A program made the position numbers and the translations under genes. The notes beneath the pieces are model-generated. The model was not told the DNA's origin. It was given only the letters and a program-made list of their open reading frames with translations, and searched no databases. Positions 53,371 to 64,000 of a stretch of DNA of 64,000 nt are shown here, one piece after another. The DNA comes from Rhexocercosporidium sp. MPI-PUGE-AT-0058 (lineage: Eukaryota; Ascomycota; Leotiomycetes; Helotiales), in contig JAGTJL010000021.1 of NCBI GenBank assembly GCA_020746875.1, positions 248,001 to 312,000 of the forward strand, in the 5' to 3' direction. How positions within the stretch are numbered: the first letter of the stretch is position 1; each line of letters opens with the position of its first letter.

Positions 53371-56300
53371 ATGGCTCCATCAAAGGGTTCTAGAGATGGT
53401 CGAAGCATTCTCGTAGACCATATCAAGAAGACGTACGACCACAACGCCTTTCCACAAGCATGGAGAAACCTTCCTGAAGTTCCCTCATCAGCCGAAATCA
53501 AACCTGTCTACAAGGATCCAAATATTGTAGAAGAAGAGTCGGAAGAATGGAACGCATATCAACAAGATCTGCTTTATGATGAAAAGCTCCCCCACAACAT
53601 TGTCGATGGGCCGTGGCCATCGAAGGAGGCTTACCTGGGTGCTCATTACCAAATCATCCGTGAAGACTCGATTGCCCCCCTCCGCAGCGCAGTCACCGAA
53701 GTTCAACATACTCCATCTATGGATGAAACAGATGAAACGCGCATCTACACAGGTGTAGGTTGCCTTCTCCTGGGACGTTGACCTATGTGCTGTACTAACC
53801 AGTTATAGGTTACTTTCATCGGACTACAACTCAGTCGCCTCGGCGTCGCATCTCGCGTCGAATTCTCTTGTCACCGTGCCGGAAAGCGAATTCGGTGGGA
53901 CCAATCTAAGCGCCTAGTTCAAGGTACGATCGTTGCTCTGACTCCGGAGAGAGATATGTTCAAGACTGTCTGTAAGATCGCAACAGTAGCAGCTCGTCCC
54001 ATTGAAGGCGGTCTTGACCAGGACCCCCGACAATTGACCTGTTCTGGGGGGACATGAAGGATTTTACTTTTGATCCAGTCGAGAGTGCGTCACAATGATC
54101 TCTGTTCTTGATACCGCTGACGAACATCCCTTCAGAGTATGTTATGGTAGAGTCTAGGCAAGGCTATTTTGAGGCATCCCGCCACACAATGGTCGCAATG
54201 CAAAAGCTGATGACTGAACGGTAAGCGAAAATACACAATCAATCCAGGCATTTTAATGCAGTATCTGACCAGGTCAGGTTCTCTTTCGCTAAGGAGCTCG
54301 TCGAACTTGATTCAAGTATAGAGACACCTCTATACGTGCAACAGGATCCCTTCATGAATCTGTCTTCTCTTGAAAGATCACCGAAAGATCTAGACGACCT
54401 GGTTTCGGTCCCTTTGTCTGATGGATTGACTCTCTTCAATGTTGATGTGATTAACAACTTCCCCAAAAAGATCAATTGTGGAATGGACGATTCGCAAGTC
54501 TCTGCCTGCAAAAACATGCTTACGAAGCGCCTCGCAATTGTCCAAGGACCACCAGGAACTGGAAAGACATTCGTGTCTATATCAGCTCTTGAGGTGATGA
54601 TTCGAAACTTGGGACCTGATGATCCTCCTATTATTGTCGCAGCCCAAACGAACCACGCACTAGATCAACTACTCAACCACATACTCATTTTTGAGCCCGA
54701 GATTGTTAGACTTGGAGGACGATCCGACAGAGAAAATGTAGCAATAAAGAAACGAACTCTCTACGAGTTACGTCTAGCTACAGATACATCCACAATTAGT
54801 CAAGGCTTGGGCGCCTCGTTCAGAGAGCATCGGGCTTTATGCGATGAGCTCACGGCAGTATTGTCACCTCTGTTGAACAACGCTATCTTCACTGCTGATG
54901 TTCTATTTGAGCACGGTATTATCACAGAAGGTCAACGCAGATCTCTAGAAGCAGGAGACTGGGCCGTTGAACAAGGCCAGAATGATTTTCCTACTGAGGA
55001 TCTAGCTGCCTGTAAGCTACACTTGAGCTTTCAGAAGAAATCTATGCTGACTTCATCAAATAGGGCTGACAGAGTCACAGCTCATGCCGATCGAAGGTGC
55101 ACCTCGAGTGAACCTTGGTTTCCCGTTAGAAGAAGGCGACATTGAGGCCGAACAGCTACAAGCACTTGAACAAGAAGCTGCTGATGCCGTTCGTCTCGAG
55201 GAAAAGGAATCAGAAATAGGTCTGAGCGGCCGCTGGGTACCTTTCGGTCGTAAGTTTACAGGAAGACACAGTTCTGCTGCAGCGGACAGTACTTCGAAAA
55301 GAAGATTGAACCGTTGCAAGGATTTGTTCGAGATACCTCTTGGTGAGCGCGGCCAAATGTACCGCTATTTCGAGAACCAGATGAACAAGATCATGATGCA
55401 AAAGTTCCAAGAGATGCTCATAAAGTACCAGAAATATGTAGAAGACAGCTACATCACTAAAGTAGGTCTTCCATACCAATTCTAGGGTTTAGTCCGATGC
55501 TAACATTGCGAGTCAATTTCCAACATCAAGTTGATGCGACAACTGGGTATTAAAGTTGTTGGCTGCACGACCACAGGCTTATCCAAGTATCGTGGCCTTC
55601 TTTCGGCCCTCGCGCCACGGACTCTGCTCATCGAAGAGGCTGCTGAGACACTCGAATCCAAAATCATTGCTGGTATGATGGAGTCTCTGCAACAATTGAT
55701 TCTTGTTGGTGATCATAAACAATTGCAAGCATCATGTACAGTGCCAGCTCTTCAGGAGGAGCCATACAACCTCAAGATCTCGATGTTCGAACGATTGGTG
55801 AACAATTCAATGACATTCGTGATGCTCAATCAGCAGCGCCGCATGATCCCGGATGTACGCAAGCTCCTCTGCATCCAGCCAGACCCTTTTTACACCGACC
55901 TCCAAGACCACGAGAGTGTTCTAGACCGAGTGAATAATCGACCCCCAGTTCCCGGAATGGGCGGACGAGACACCTACTTTTTCTCTCATAACTGGAAGGA
56001 GTCGAGAACTTTCGAAGGCAGTTGCTTCAACTTGACTGAGGCCGATATGATTGTTGAGTTCTTCAACTATCTGGTTCTCAATAATGTCAAGGCTTCAGAG
56101 ATCACCGTTCTGACATTTTACAATGGTCAGAGAAAGACTATCATCAAGCAGCTGAAGAAACACCCAAGTCTTGGAGGCATATCATACTTCAATGTCTTCA
56201 CTGTTGACAGTTTCCAGGGAGAAGAGAACGACATCATTTTACTCTCGATGGTCAGAAGCAATCAGAGCCTTGGCGTCGGATTCCTGGATAACAGAAACCG

Positions 56301-58512
56301 TCTAGTCGTTGCGCTCTCTCGTGCTCGTCGAGGCTTGTACCTATTTGGTAACTCCATGACTTTGACCGCCGGAGAGACTACCGAATTAGCGTATGGACGT
56401 GACCCTCTCTTCGATCCCCTCATCCTATTCATGAGAGATCAGGGCCGCTACAATATCGACGGAGGTCTGCCGATCACTTGCTGTCAACATAATTTGGTAA
56501 CAAGAATATATGATATCGATGATTGGGGCCCTCTAGCTGGAGGATGTCAAAAACGCTGTGCTGGTGGAGTTCTCCCATGTGGCCATGCCTGCACTCTTCT
56601 CTGCCATCCTTTCGATCATTCGCGAATCATTTGTAGAGAAGCCTGCACTCGAGGCCTTCCATGCGGTCATGGCTGCTCTCGCACTTGCGGAGAGACCTGT
56701 GTTTGCGATCAGTGCCAAATTGCCGAGGGACCGTCAATCGAAGTTCCCGATAATTTTGAGTACTGGGACCTGGAACAAGCTGCCTCCTCTTCATGGAGCC
56801 GAAGTCCAACAAAGAGTGCTATAAAGAGTACAAGATCCCACGGATCAGGCCACCGTCAAGTTAGATTCAACGAGGCTCCGAATCCTTACAGTGCCTCTGA
56901 TATCCGGCGCGATTTATACTTATCCAGCAGTCATGTGCCAACCAACGGCCGAAAGATCCCATTCAACACAAAGACCAGAGGATTTAGCCCGAGATCTGTC
57001 CCAGATCAGAGTCCAGGGTGGTCTTCCCCAAACCATAGTGGTTCTGCTAAATCGACGCCTAGCAAGGGAACATTTAGCCGCTCAACAGCAGATTACAATC
57101 AGCTACCGCCAGTGTTCCGAGGATATGGCCAGGAGCCCGTCGTTGACAAGAATCATCCCGGATTCCAAAATTGGGCCAACTACAATGCGAAAAAGGCAGA
57201 TCAAGAAATTGACGAAAAGCAACGCATGGAAGCAGCCAAAGCCCCGAAGGTAGATCCATCAACTCTTGTGATCAAGGAGACGTACCGCCCGGTAATCATC
57301 AGGAACGGAGTCAGAACAGTGGACCCATCTGGCCCGGTTCGAAGTCTCATCCACCGGGAACAGGCCGAAGCATTCATCGGACACCAGACAGAATCTGCAA
57401 CTGGAACAGCAGAGTCAGAGAGAGATACTATTCCTACAGTGACTGAAACCGAACCGAAGCAAAGAAAATCTCTGCAGAAGAGGAAGATGGATTCGAGCGA
57501 CGACAAGGCTAAAGATGCAAAATCTTTACAACAAAACCCAAGCATCGCAAAGCAAAAGCAAGCTTCTACTTTACAGATATCTCTCCCAAAGTCTGCATCG
57601 AAGCAACTTGGCCATTCCGTTGATGATAAGGGTCTATCTTCTAACCTAGCACAAAATTCAGACCTGACATTAAAGATAAGAGCTACTTCTGTTGCGGTCC
57701 GCAGCAATCCCCAGATCGCTATCGAGGAACTCACTCCATCCAATGACAAGAATAACCGGGTTGTTAAGATCCTTTCTGCTACTGTTGAAAGCCAGAGTGA
57801 CCCCGTCGACGATCTCTCAGTTGACCTCCTTGATCTCTCCGATATCAAGGATTTTCCAGAGACCGAACGTATCCCAATTGGTGCTGAGCAACCGGGTCCA
57901 TGGACAAGCATTATCCAGGATAGTGTCGTATTTCAGGCTACGAACAAAGCTCAAATTCTTCAGCCCCCTGGTGCAAAGTCCGAGCAAGACAATCAACTGC
58001 TAGAGGTTCTCTCAGTATTGAGTGGTATTGTTTCTGCGAAAGCCACCGATTCTCAAACTGTTCAATCTACTCGCGATATTGTGAAGAAGGTTAGTGGGTC
58101 CGCAAATTCTATCACCGATCCTCCAAGCCATTTAGATTCTGCGATACAACTAGGTCTTGGATCTGTCTCTCTGGTAGATATTGAGCAAAACAACCTACCA
58201 AGCGCTCTTCTCACGGAGAACCAACTCCCAGTGAAATTATGCAAGTTGTGGAAGGATAGAGATATCTTCCTTGATGGCCAGGATCTTACAGCGGACCCGA
58301 TTATTGATGAAGGAGAACCAAAAGATGGAGCTAGCTCTGCCAAGGAGAAGGAATTGAATGATGATGGACTAGATCTACTGATTGACTTTGAAGATGACCT
58401 GCACCTTCTGTCCTTGACATCTCACAAGAGTCTCATTGACGAGTCTGAGGATGTTTCGTCATCAGTCCAGAACAATGTCCTTGACGAATCTGATGATTTG
58501 ATCGCCTTTTGA
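53371..58512 (+). CDS. NF-X1-type SF1 RNA helicase (ZNFX1/Hrr1/SAD-3 group) with one-base frameshift
   Basis: Relatives act in small-RNA silencing: S. pombe Hrr1 in heterochromatin, Neurospora SAD-3 in meiotic silencing, animal ZNFX1. Exons: 53371-53754, 53809-54084, 54136-54220, 54278-55011, 55064-55461 and 55531-58512, about 1619 residues if the frameshift is set aside. The ZNFX1-specific N-terminal block contains VTFIGLQLSRLGVASRVEFS. Walker A GPPGTGKT lies at about 340, IEEAAE (motif II) at 660, GDHKQLQ at 686, RRMIP near 729, VDSFQGEEND at 851, and ALSRARRGLY near 887. NF-X1 cysteine/histidine modules span about 943-1022, then a long disordered tail. The frame breaks inside a C5 run at 54024-54028; one more C would continue it. 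No intron explains this. Read literally, the protein stops before the helicase core; an assembly error is equally possible. Confidence 0.88.
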
Positions 58513-59461
58513 GCGGAACCACTCGAATGACACTTCTGGTTCTCCCTGATCTCTGTCACACAAATCCGTGGTTTCTGTATTTCGCTCCTGCCCTTTATGG
58601 AGCATCCAATGTCGGTTCTGTTTATCACTGGCTTTTCGAGCATAATTCAGGCGCATCAGCGGATGGGATGTGATGTATGTGTCGGGTTCTGTACGAGTAG
58701 TCTGGTTTGTCAATGTACCAAGAAATCATGCCATCCTGGGGTATTAGAATGTGTGGTCATGTGGCAGGGTATTGTTGGGCGGATTGTAAATACCTCGAAT
58801 GAATGAGAGAATAAGGTGCATGGCTTGGTAGAATAATCCCCTGGCATCATTCCGATTGCTCCTGCTGAGAGTGATCAACTGTGGTGAGGAGAGGATTGGA
58901 GAGGTGGAGATATCATCCGAGGCCGAACTCCAAACGCCGAGCCGTGTCAGAATAGAGGGGAGAGTATCGATCAAGCGAAGAAGCTCCTCCTGCATCAACG
59001 CACTAGCCTTCAAAGTCCGAAAACATTATTTACAAACCTGCCCAGATGGGTCATGGATAGTCGCTAAGGTGAATAAGGGTTGCGTGCTTCGTGTATCCTT
59101 CAAGGGAGTTCAGGTTTCATCGGCTCTTAGGCAGATTACCTCTTATGGACAAGACAGGAATACTAAAAAAAACCTAGGGTACTCATGCAATGAGAATAGA
59201 TCGATGCGCGTTTTAAACCTCGAAGATCTGGATTTTTGGGTTGGCTTCATACAAGTGAGTACATCTAGAGTGCGGTAAATTAGAGTTCGTCGTAGGATTT
59301 TGCACAAGCCTGAGGGCCAGCCTCATGTAACCTATTACTCAGCAGCGACATAACGTTATGCTCGCTAACGGATCACGGGCCTGCCCAACAACCCAACCAT
59401 ATACCACGACATGCTGGCAGCACTTCTACATTGAACGTATCGTTATGCTGGATCGTTAAAC
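58513..59461. other. Intergenic between helicase and bZIP gene
   Basis: No supported gene. A 140-codon frame (58856-59278, plus) shows no domain. The right end should hold the bZIP promoter. Confidence 0.5.
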
Positions 59462-60601
59462 ATGGCTGGACGACAGACCAACCAGACAGAGGTCCCTCCA
59501 CCAGAGGACCCAGATAGGAAAAGAGTGTTGAATGTGCTTGCACAGAGACGGTACCGTAAGTGATGTATCCAGAACGGATCTAGTGATTCAAAGGCAATAA
59601 CCACATGCTGCAGGACAAAGACAACGCGCCCGGCTACAAGAACTTGAACAGAAGACGGCTAAGCTGTCCGGGGAGAAGCAAGGGACATTGCCGAAACCCG
59701 AGGGCAATAGAGGTATGGGGAATGAGAAACTGCTTGAAACCCAAAGCCACCATTCCACCATCTTTAGTAAAGGCGCCGGCGACCCACCCCTCTATCTACT
59801 AGCTCCAACAATACATGACGTTTACAATGATGAGAATATCGACATAGGGACGGGGGTAGTAGCATCGAGTTCATGGGCAAGTGATTCGGGCACCTTGATG
59901 GCACCTAGCCATTCACTAGTGTCAAGCAACTGGATGTCCGCGAATTGTAAGCACGCCCCAAACGTTTCGCTTGAGAATCAGCCTTGAAATGTACGCTGAC
60001 CCGCGTGATGCGGATAGTTCCGATAATCAACCCATATCACGGGTCTGCAAGTCCCGATGCGGACCTGCAAACGCTTGAGCTCGATCAAATTCAATTCCCA
60101 GATGACCGCTTACTAAATGTCTCCGGATTGAAAACCACTCATGCTACCTACGAAATTGCCATCCTCCTACAATGCGAAGAGTCTATCCGGAATCTCGACT
60201 ATCGTCGCACATTCAACGAGACGACATCTCGAAACGGGGTGCCCCTTCCCCCGAGCTTTCTCCCCACAGAAGAGCAGAAACTAATACCTCATCATCCAAT
60301 ACTCGACATCATACCATGGGCATCCTCTCGCAGCAAACTTATCTCCGTCTTCAACCGAGCATCGACCTACCGGCCGCCAATGGCCCGCGATCCAGGTGCA
60401 CTGATGAGGCTGTTCCAGGATATGCAGGATCCGAAGGAGGGGCTCAGGTTGAATGGGCCGGATATGTTTAATGCTGATAATTGGGAGGTGGGGCAGCAGT
60501 TCTTGCTCAATTGGTGGTGGACTTTGGAGTGCTTTGTTATTGAGAAGTCGAGTGCTTCGAGGGTGATGAGGGGTCAGGAGCACTTGTCTTTTCCGGAGTA
60601 G
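59462..60601 (+). CDS. bZIP transcription factor with DUF3425 domain
   Basis: A nuclear DNA-binding protein of the fungal bZIP-DUF3425 type. Exons 59462-59555, 59614-59946 and 60018-60601 join in frame to 336 residues. The basic region DPDRKRVLNVLAQRRYRQRQ lies at residues 17-36, with the N-x7-R signature Asn24/Arg32; intron 1 falls inside it, as in many relatives. The zipper is short, with Leu39, Leu42 and Leu49. After a Ser-rich linker, the C-terminal half carries DUF3425 features: LPPSFLPTEEQKLIPHHPIL followed by DIIPWASSRSKLI, then a tryptophan-rich NWEVGQQFLLNWWWTLECF. Intron 2 (59947-60017) has GTAAGC...GGATAG. Targets are unknown. The gene looks intact. Confidence 0.88.
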
Positions 60602-61637
60602 GTGATCGGATGATCGCTTGATTGAAAAGTTTTGAATGAAAGTTGAGACATGGCTACTAAGTATTTTAAGCTTATTGAGATGGTCGGCTTGGTGATGGCT
60701 TTCAAACCATATAGCTTGGTCTGGGGAAGCTGGACTCCCGGACTCTAACACCCATGCAACTCCGCTCATTGTCGGCTGGTTGGGAAAAGCTGTTAAGTCT
60801 AGGAGGTAGGCGAATTGAAAATTAATTCCAGCAGGTTTCTTGACCACAACCTCATTCCCATCTCATACCGAAGCACAGTCTAGACGAAGCCATCTTTAAA
60901 GCCGACGAATCTGAAGTTAGGACTCGCAAGTCCGAATCATGCCTCGAGATCTTCGACCGACTAGTAACAGATACCCACAATCACCATAACCTGTGCTTAT
61001 CAAAACGAGGTACTTTTTCACAAAGCATCCATTATATCGTCTGAAGTGCTTCTCTTTTAGGTCCTGTCTGTACAGCCGCCCGCTACATCAGACACGGTAA
61101 CTAGCGTGCGGGGGGGGGGGGGGGGTAAGCGAGCCTAGTAAGACTCGCATAACGTTATTCAACAGTAGTTGATGGTTCGATGACGGATACACTTCTATAT
61201 GCATATTTGATTATTGATAATTCAGTGCTTTTGTCTTGTGCTTATTGGCGCGTTAGTCACGTTGTCCCTGATCAAATGTTGGCTATGGAGGTGGCAGAGG
61301 CTAGATTGTTGTAGACCGCAGTGGTTTGGCCAATCAAAACTTACGCTTCGTAAGTTAGCACACCATGTACGCAGTGAGGATCAAAGTGAACGATTCTGCT
61401 CAAGATGGTCGGCGATAACTTAGGACCCTTCTAAGAGTTGTATAAAGAAGGTCGCTCATCTGCTAGTTAGAGGCTAGAACAGCAGATACTGCGCTCTATC
61501 TTATTGCATCTTTCCAATATCCTCAATTCTCGAGAGAGATTCACACCTCTCATCTTTCATCAAAGTTTCTCCTTCATCACCTTCATCAACGGCTTCAGAG
61601 GTCGTCTTTTGATTATCTTGAACTCTGAAACGTCAAA
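60602..61637. other. Intergenic between bZIP gene and NmrA-like pseudogene
   Basis: No supported gene. A minus-strand frame of 188 codons (60281-60847) largely overlaps the bZIP coding region and is a shadow. A G16 run sits at 61110-61125. Confidence 0.55.
61110..61125. repeat. G16 homopolymer
   Basis: Sixteen consecutive G residues. Such runs are unstable and hard to sequence, and can form quadruplex structure. Confidence 0.9.
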
Positions 61638-62656
61638 ATGTCAAAAATCATCACCGTGTTTGGCGCCTAGTGTCCAAGGAGGCTCCGTCATCAAACACAT
61701 ACTCGTCGATGAAGCTCTCTCAAAAGAGTTCAAAATCCGAGGTGTCACTCGCGATACCTCCAAGCCCGCAGCTGAGGCTCTAACGAAACAAGGAGTCGAA
61801 GTTGTCACTGTATGTGCTTATCAATTCCTCAACAGGATCTCAAAATGATATCATATAGGCGGATCTGAATTCCAAAGACTCTCTCGCCGCAGCCATAAAG
61901 GGCTCCCACACCGTCTCCCTCATGACCAACTACTGGGAAGGCAGCAAGCAGGAAGTCGAGACAGCACAAGGAACCGCCTTCGCCGACGCCAGTAAGGAAG
62001 CAGGTATCTCGCACTTGATCTTCTCTTCCCTCCTCAACGTTACCGAGGAATCCAAGGGAAAACTGGTCCACGTCCCACATTTCTACGGCAAGGCCGATAT
62101 CGAGAAGTACATCCGTGCCACAGGCTTACCGAGTACTTTCGTCCTGCCTGTATACTTTATGACGAACTACACGGCATTGAGGATGATGGCAAAGCAGGAG
62201 GATGGCTCATACTTGCTTGCGTATCCTGTTAGCAAGGATGCGAAGTTTCCGTTGATCCTGAATCAGACATGGGTAAGTTTCTGAGCTGAACATAACCGAG
62301 ATAAACAAGACACTTTTGTTGACAAAGCATGTCTCTTCGTCAAAGCCGCTATCAAGAACCAATCTAAGGTTCCTGGAAACCAGATCCTCGCTGCGGCTGA
62401 CTATTACACTCCTGAGCAGATCGTTGCTGAATTCACGGAGGTGACGGGCAAGAAAGACAATTTTGTCCAGGTCCCTAGCAAGGTGTACAAATCGTTTCTT
62501 CCACCGGCGATTGCACATGAGATGTTGGAGAATCACCTGTTTGTGGAGGAGCCGGGTTATTATGCTGGGAGGAGCTTGGAGGAGAGTCACGCTTTGTTGG
62601 ATGGGAAGCTAATTACCTGGACGGATTTCTTGAAGAGGAACATTACGGAATTTTGA
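61638..62656 (+). pseudogene. NmrA-like Rossmann-fold protein, broken
   Basis: NmrA-like proteins are NAD(P)-binding, often redox-sensing regulators related to short-chain dehydrogenases. The gene starts MSKIITVFGA, where the family continues T-G-x-Q-G-G-S. Here GCC is followed by TAG (61668-61670) and a two-base loss; the next block (QGGSVIKHIL) is in another frame. The dinucleotide-binding loop is thus destroyed. A clean intron follows at 61810-61858, then long conserved blocks: GSHTVSLMTNYWEG, AGISHLIFSSLLNVT, VHVPHFYGKADIEKYI. A second break lies at about 62258-62310: after KFPLI the frame runs into TGA past a GTAAGT that has no frame-correct acceptor. The C-terminus resumes with LFVKAAIKN and ends TDFLKRNITEF at 62656. 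Two independent lesions argue against sequencing error. Confidence 0.82.
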
Positions 62657-63531
62657 ACGTGGTGGAATGGGTATATTAAGGGCTGCTGGATTTGGTTACT
62701 GGACAGTAGATAGCAGATATGATGAACTGTTAACAGAAATTTATCGAATTGATATGATCTCTACATCTCATGATCTGAGGAAATTAGCGATTTTGACGTT
62801 TTGGTTAATATGGAGGCGAATCACCTGACCATGAATTTGACGCTATAATTTTCTCCTGCTATTTGAAATGTTTCATCGTCTCTAAGATAAGAGCTCAATG
62901 AATGGGGCCAGCATCTGAGAAAGGGCTAGAGCCGCGATCGAGTAATATCACGTGACAAACACCTCAAGTTTGGACGCGAGGTATTTTTGGTGTCGCACTA
63001 AATCTTACCCCTTCGTACGAAGTGCGTTGCTCAACGCTTCATCTCGAGTTCACAGCCCCCATGCAGTACAACTATCTCACGTCGCTTTATCAAATTTCCT
63101 CGGTATCAAGTATCAATGTCAAGACCTCATCCCACTCTCTTTGCAATACCTTGTCTCGAAGTGGGGGTAGGGTTGCATCTAGTGGAGCATCCGAGGCCTG
63201 TCCGTAGGGAAAAGAATCCCGACAGCCAGGGCATCCCTTTTGTCCGTCAGCACCTAAAATCCAGTGGTCTTTGGTATTTGTTGCTGATTTGCTGTTACGA
63301 GGACCAAGGTCGGTCATGGACTATGTAATTTGGATGAACCAGCTTGCCCAGCTTTCACATTATCCATAACTTTTGCAGTGAGGTAGGTTTGTGGGAATTT
63401 ACACCGTACAGAGTCTTCCAAGACAAACACCATGGCACGCAGCCAACTCCACTCTGGCGGTATTTAGCCACTATGGCGAAAGAACACTAGAAGCACCACT
63501 TCACTACGCATGACAGGCTCTCCAGCGCGGT
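62657..63531. other. Intergenic, AT-rich
   Basis: No supported gene; overlapping frames of 60-75 codons on both strands around 62950-63330 are not conserved-looking. Confidence 0.5.
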
Positions 63532-64000
63532 CTAATGCTTGCAAAACGGCGACCTAATGCGGACGCTACTGTTCTGCACTGGATCACCCTTGAAGATAGT
63601 GCTCGTGTGGTACCCGTGGATGCTCGGGGGTTCCATTCCAACAAACTCATTGGCGAGTAGGAATGCCATGTTCAAGCCTCTCTGAACTCCCGACGCCAGA
63701 GGGACAAAGCTGCGCAGCCACGCGGAAGTGTGCAGACCTGTTTGGGCAATCCATCCAGCCACGCCATCGGATTCAAATGTGATAGCTCGTCTGCAAGAGC
63801 CCGCGCAAGATCCACGCTCTATCCCTTTATATCTCCCACATCCGTCTTCGACGATGATCGCCTTGTTGCGCGCGGTTTGCACACTGCTGTCCAGCATTCT
63901 CTCCGCTGATTTGTCACAGATGACTGGCGAGTGATGAAGATTGACGGCGACTCGCAGCTTGTCCTTGAACTGGTCCTTGGAGGAGATTGACAGGACACAT
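63532..64000 (-). CDS. Unrecognised partial reading frame at the right edge
   Basis: The minus strand is open for about 156 codons from the right edge to a stop at 63532. The product contains SSKDQFKDKLRVAV, ARNKAIIVEDGCG, a cysteine-rich stretch (CGRYKGIERGSCAGSCRR), SDGVAGWIAQTGLHTSAWLR and ends RSPFCKH. Composition is balanced and unlike a random frame, and no start is needed inside the window. I do not recognise the family. It could be the last exon of a longer gene that begins beyond the window, or a decayed remnant. Confidence 0.4.
   Translation of the reverse strand, partial: CVLSISSKDQFKDKLRVAVNLHHSPVICDKSAERMLDSSVQTARNKAIIVEDGCGRYKGIERGSCAGSCRRAITFESDGVAGWIAQTGLHTSAWLRSFVPLASGVQRGLNMAFLLANEFVGMEPPSIHGYHTSTIFKGDPVQNSSVRIRSPFCKH

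Noticed and set aside
53938..53987. A 50-bp GTAAGA...CCAG intron that could explain the helicase frame break
   Set aside because: Splicing it would create TGA at the junction and delete a conserved-looking segment, so it does not restore the frame.
43198..62656. A secondary-metabolite cluster with P450, bZIP and NmrA genes
   Set aside because: No synthase backbone gene is present, and unrelated genes separate the members by many kilobases.

Overview
The window looks like nuclear DNA of a filamentous ascomycete. Genes carry short GT-AG introns of about 40-80 bp with CTAAC-type branch sites, lie singly on both strands without operons, and encode fungal families: cutinase CE5, pectate lyase PL3, Medusa-type developmental regulator, Dal5-like MFS permease, cytochrome P450, 2EXR proteins, bZIP-DUF3425 factor and NmrA-like protein. 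The cutinase, pectate lyase and carboxylesterase suggest a plant-associated fungus, possibly a leotiomycete; that last step is inference.

Layout. 1-1.9 kb holds remnants: a pectate lyase piece running off the left edge and the tail of an aldo-keto reductase. 2.1-7.7 kb has a complete three-exon cutinase and a five-exon type-B carboxylesterase, both on the minus strand. 10.7-16.2 kb is a glutamine-rich Medusa (MedA/Ren1/Acr1)-like regulator with an unusually long 2.45-kb first intron. Behind it lies about 12.6 kb without a recognisable gene (16.15-28.75 kb), rich in microsatellites and with a dense cluster of TACWGTA motifs at its far end. 28.8-30.5 kb is an allantoate-permease-like transporter.

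31-40.5 kb is a same-strand cluster of small zinc-finger genes pairing a C2H2 finger with a C2HC-like finger. One has an in-frame amber codon before its fingers, one has a degenerate second finger, one looks intact, and a broken gene of uncertain family lies between them. 43.2-45.4 kb is a nine-exon P450 with an apparent GC-AG intron and a non-standard I-helix. 46.2-48.9 kb is an intact 2EXR gene followed by a decayed paralogue. 50.2-51.3 kb encodes a cysteine-rich single-pass membrane protein.

53.4-58.5 kb is a large NF-X1-type superfamily 1 helicase of the ZNFX1/Hrr1/SAD-3 group, which acts in small-RNA silencing; it carries an apparent one-base deletion in a C run. 59.5-60.6 kb is a bZIP-DUF3425 factor, 61.6-62.7 kb a broken NmrA-like gene, and the right edge holds an unrecognised partial reading frame.

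The genes do not form an evident pathway. The main themes are plant-polymer esterases, a large regulatory landscape around a conidiation regulator, a local zinc-finger expansion, and many recently broken genes, several with stops that a CpA-to-TpA change would explain. I found no CRISPR array, tRNA, rRNA or intact transposon. Exon borders are predictions from splice signals and family conservation, not transcript data.
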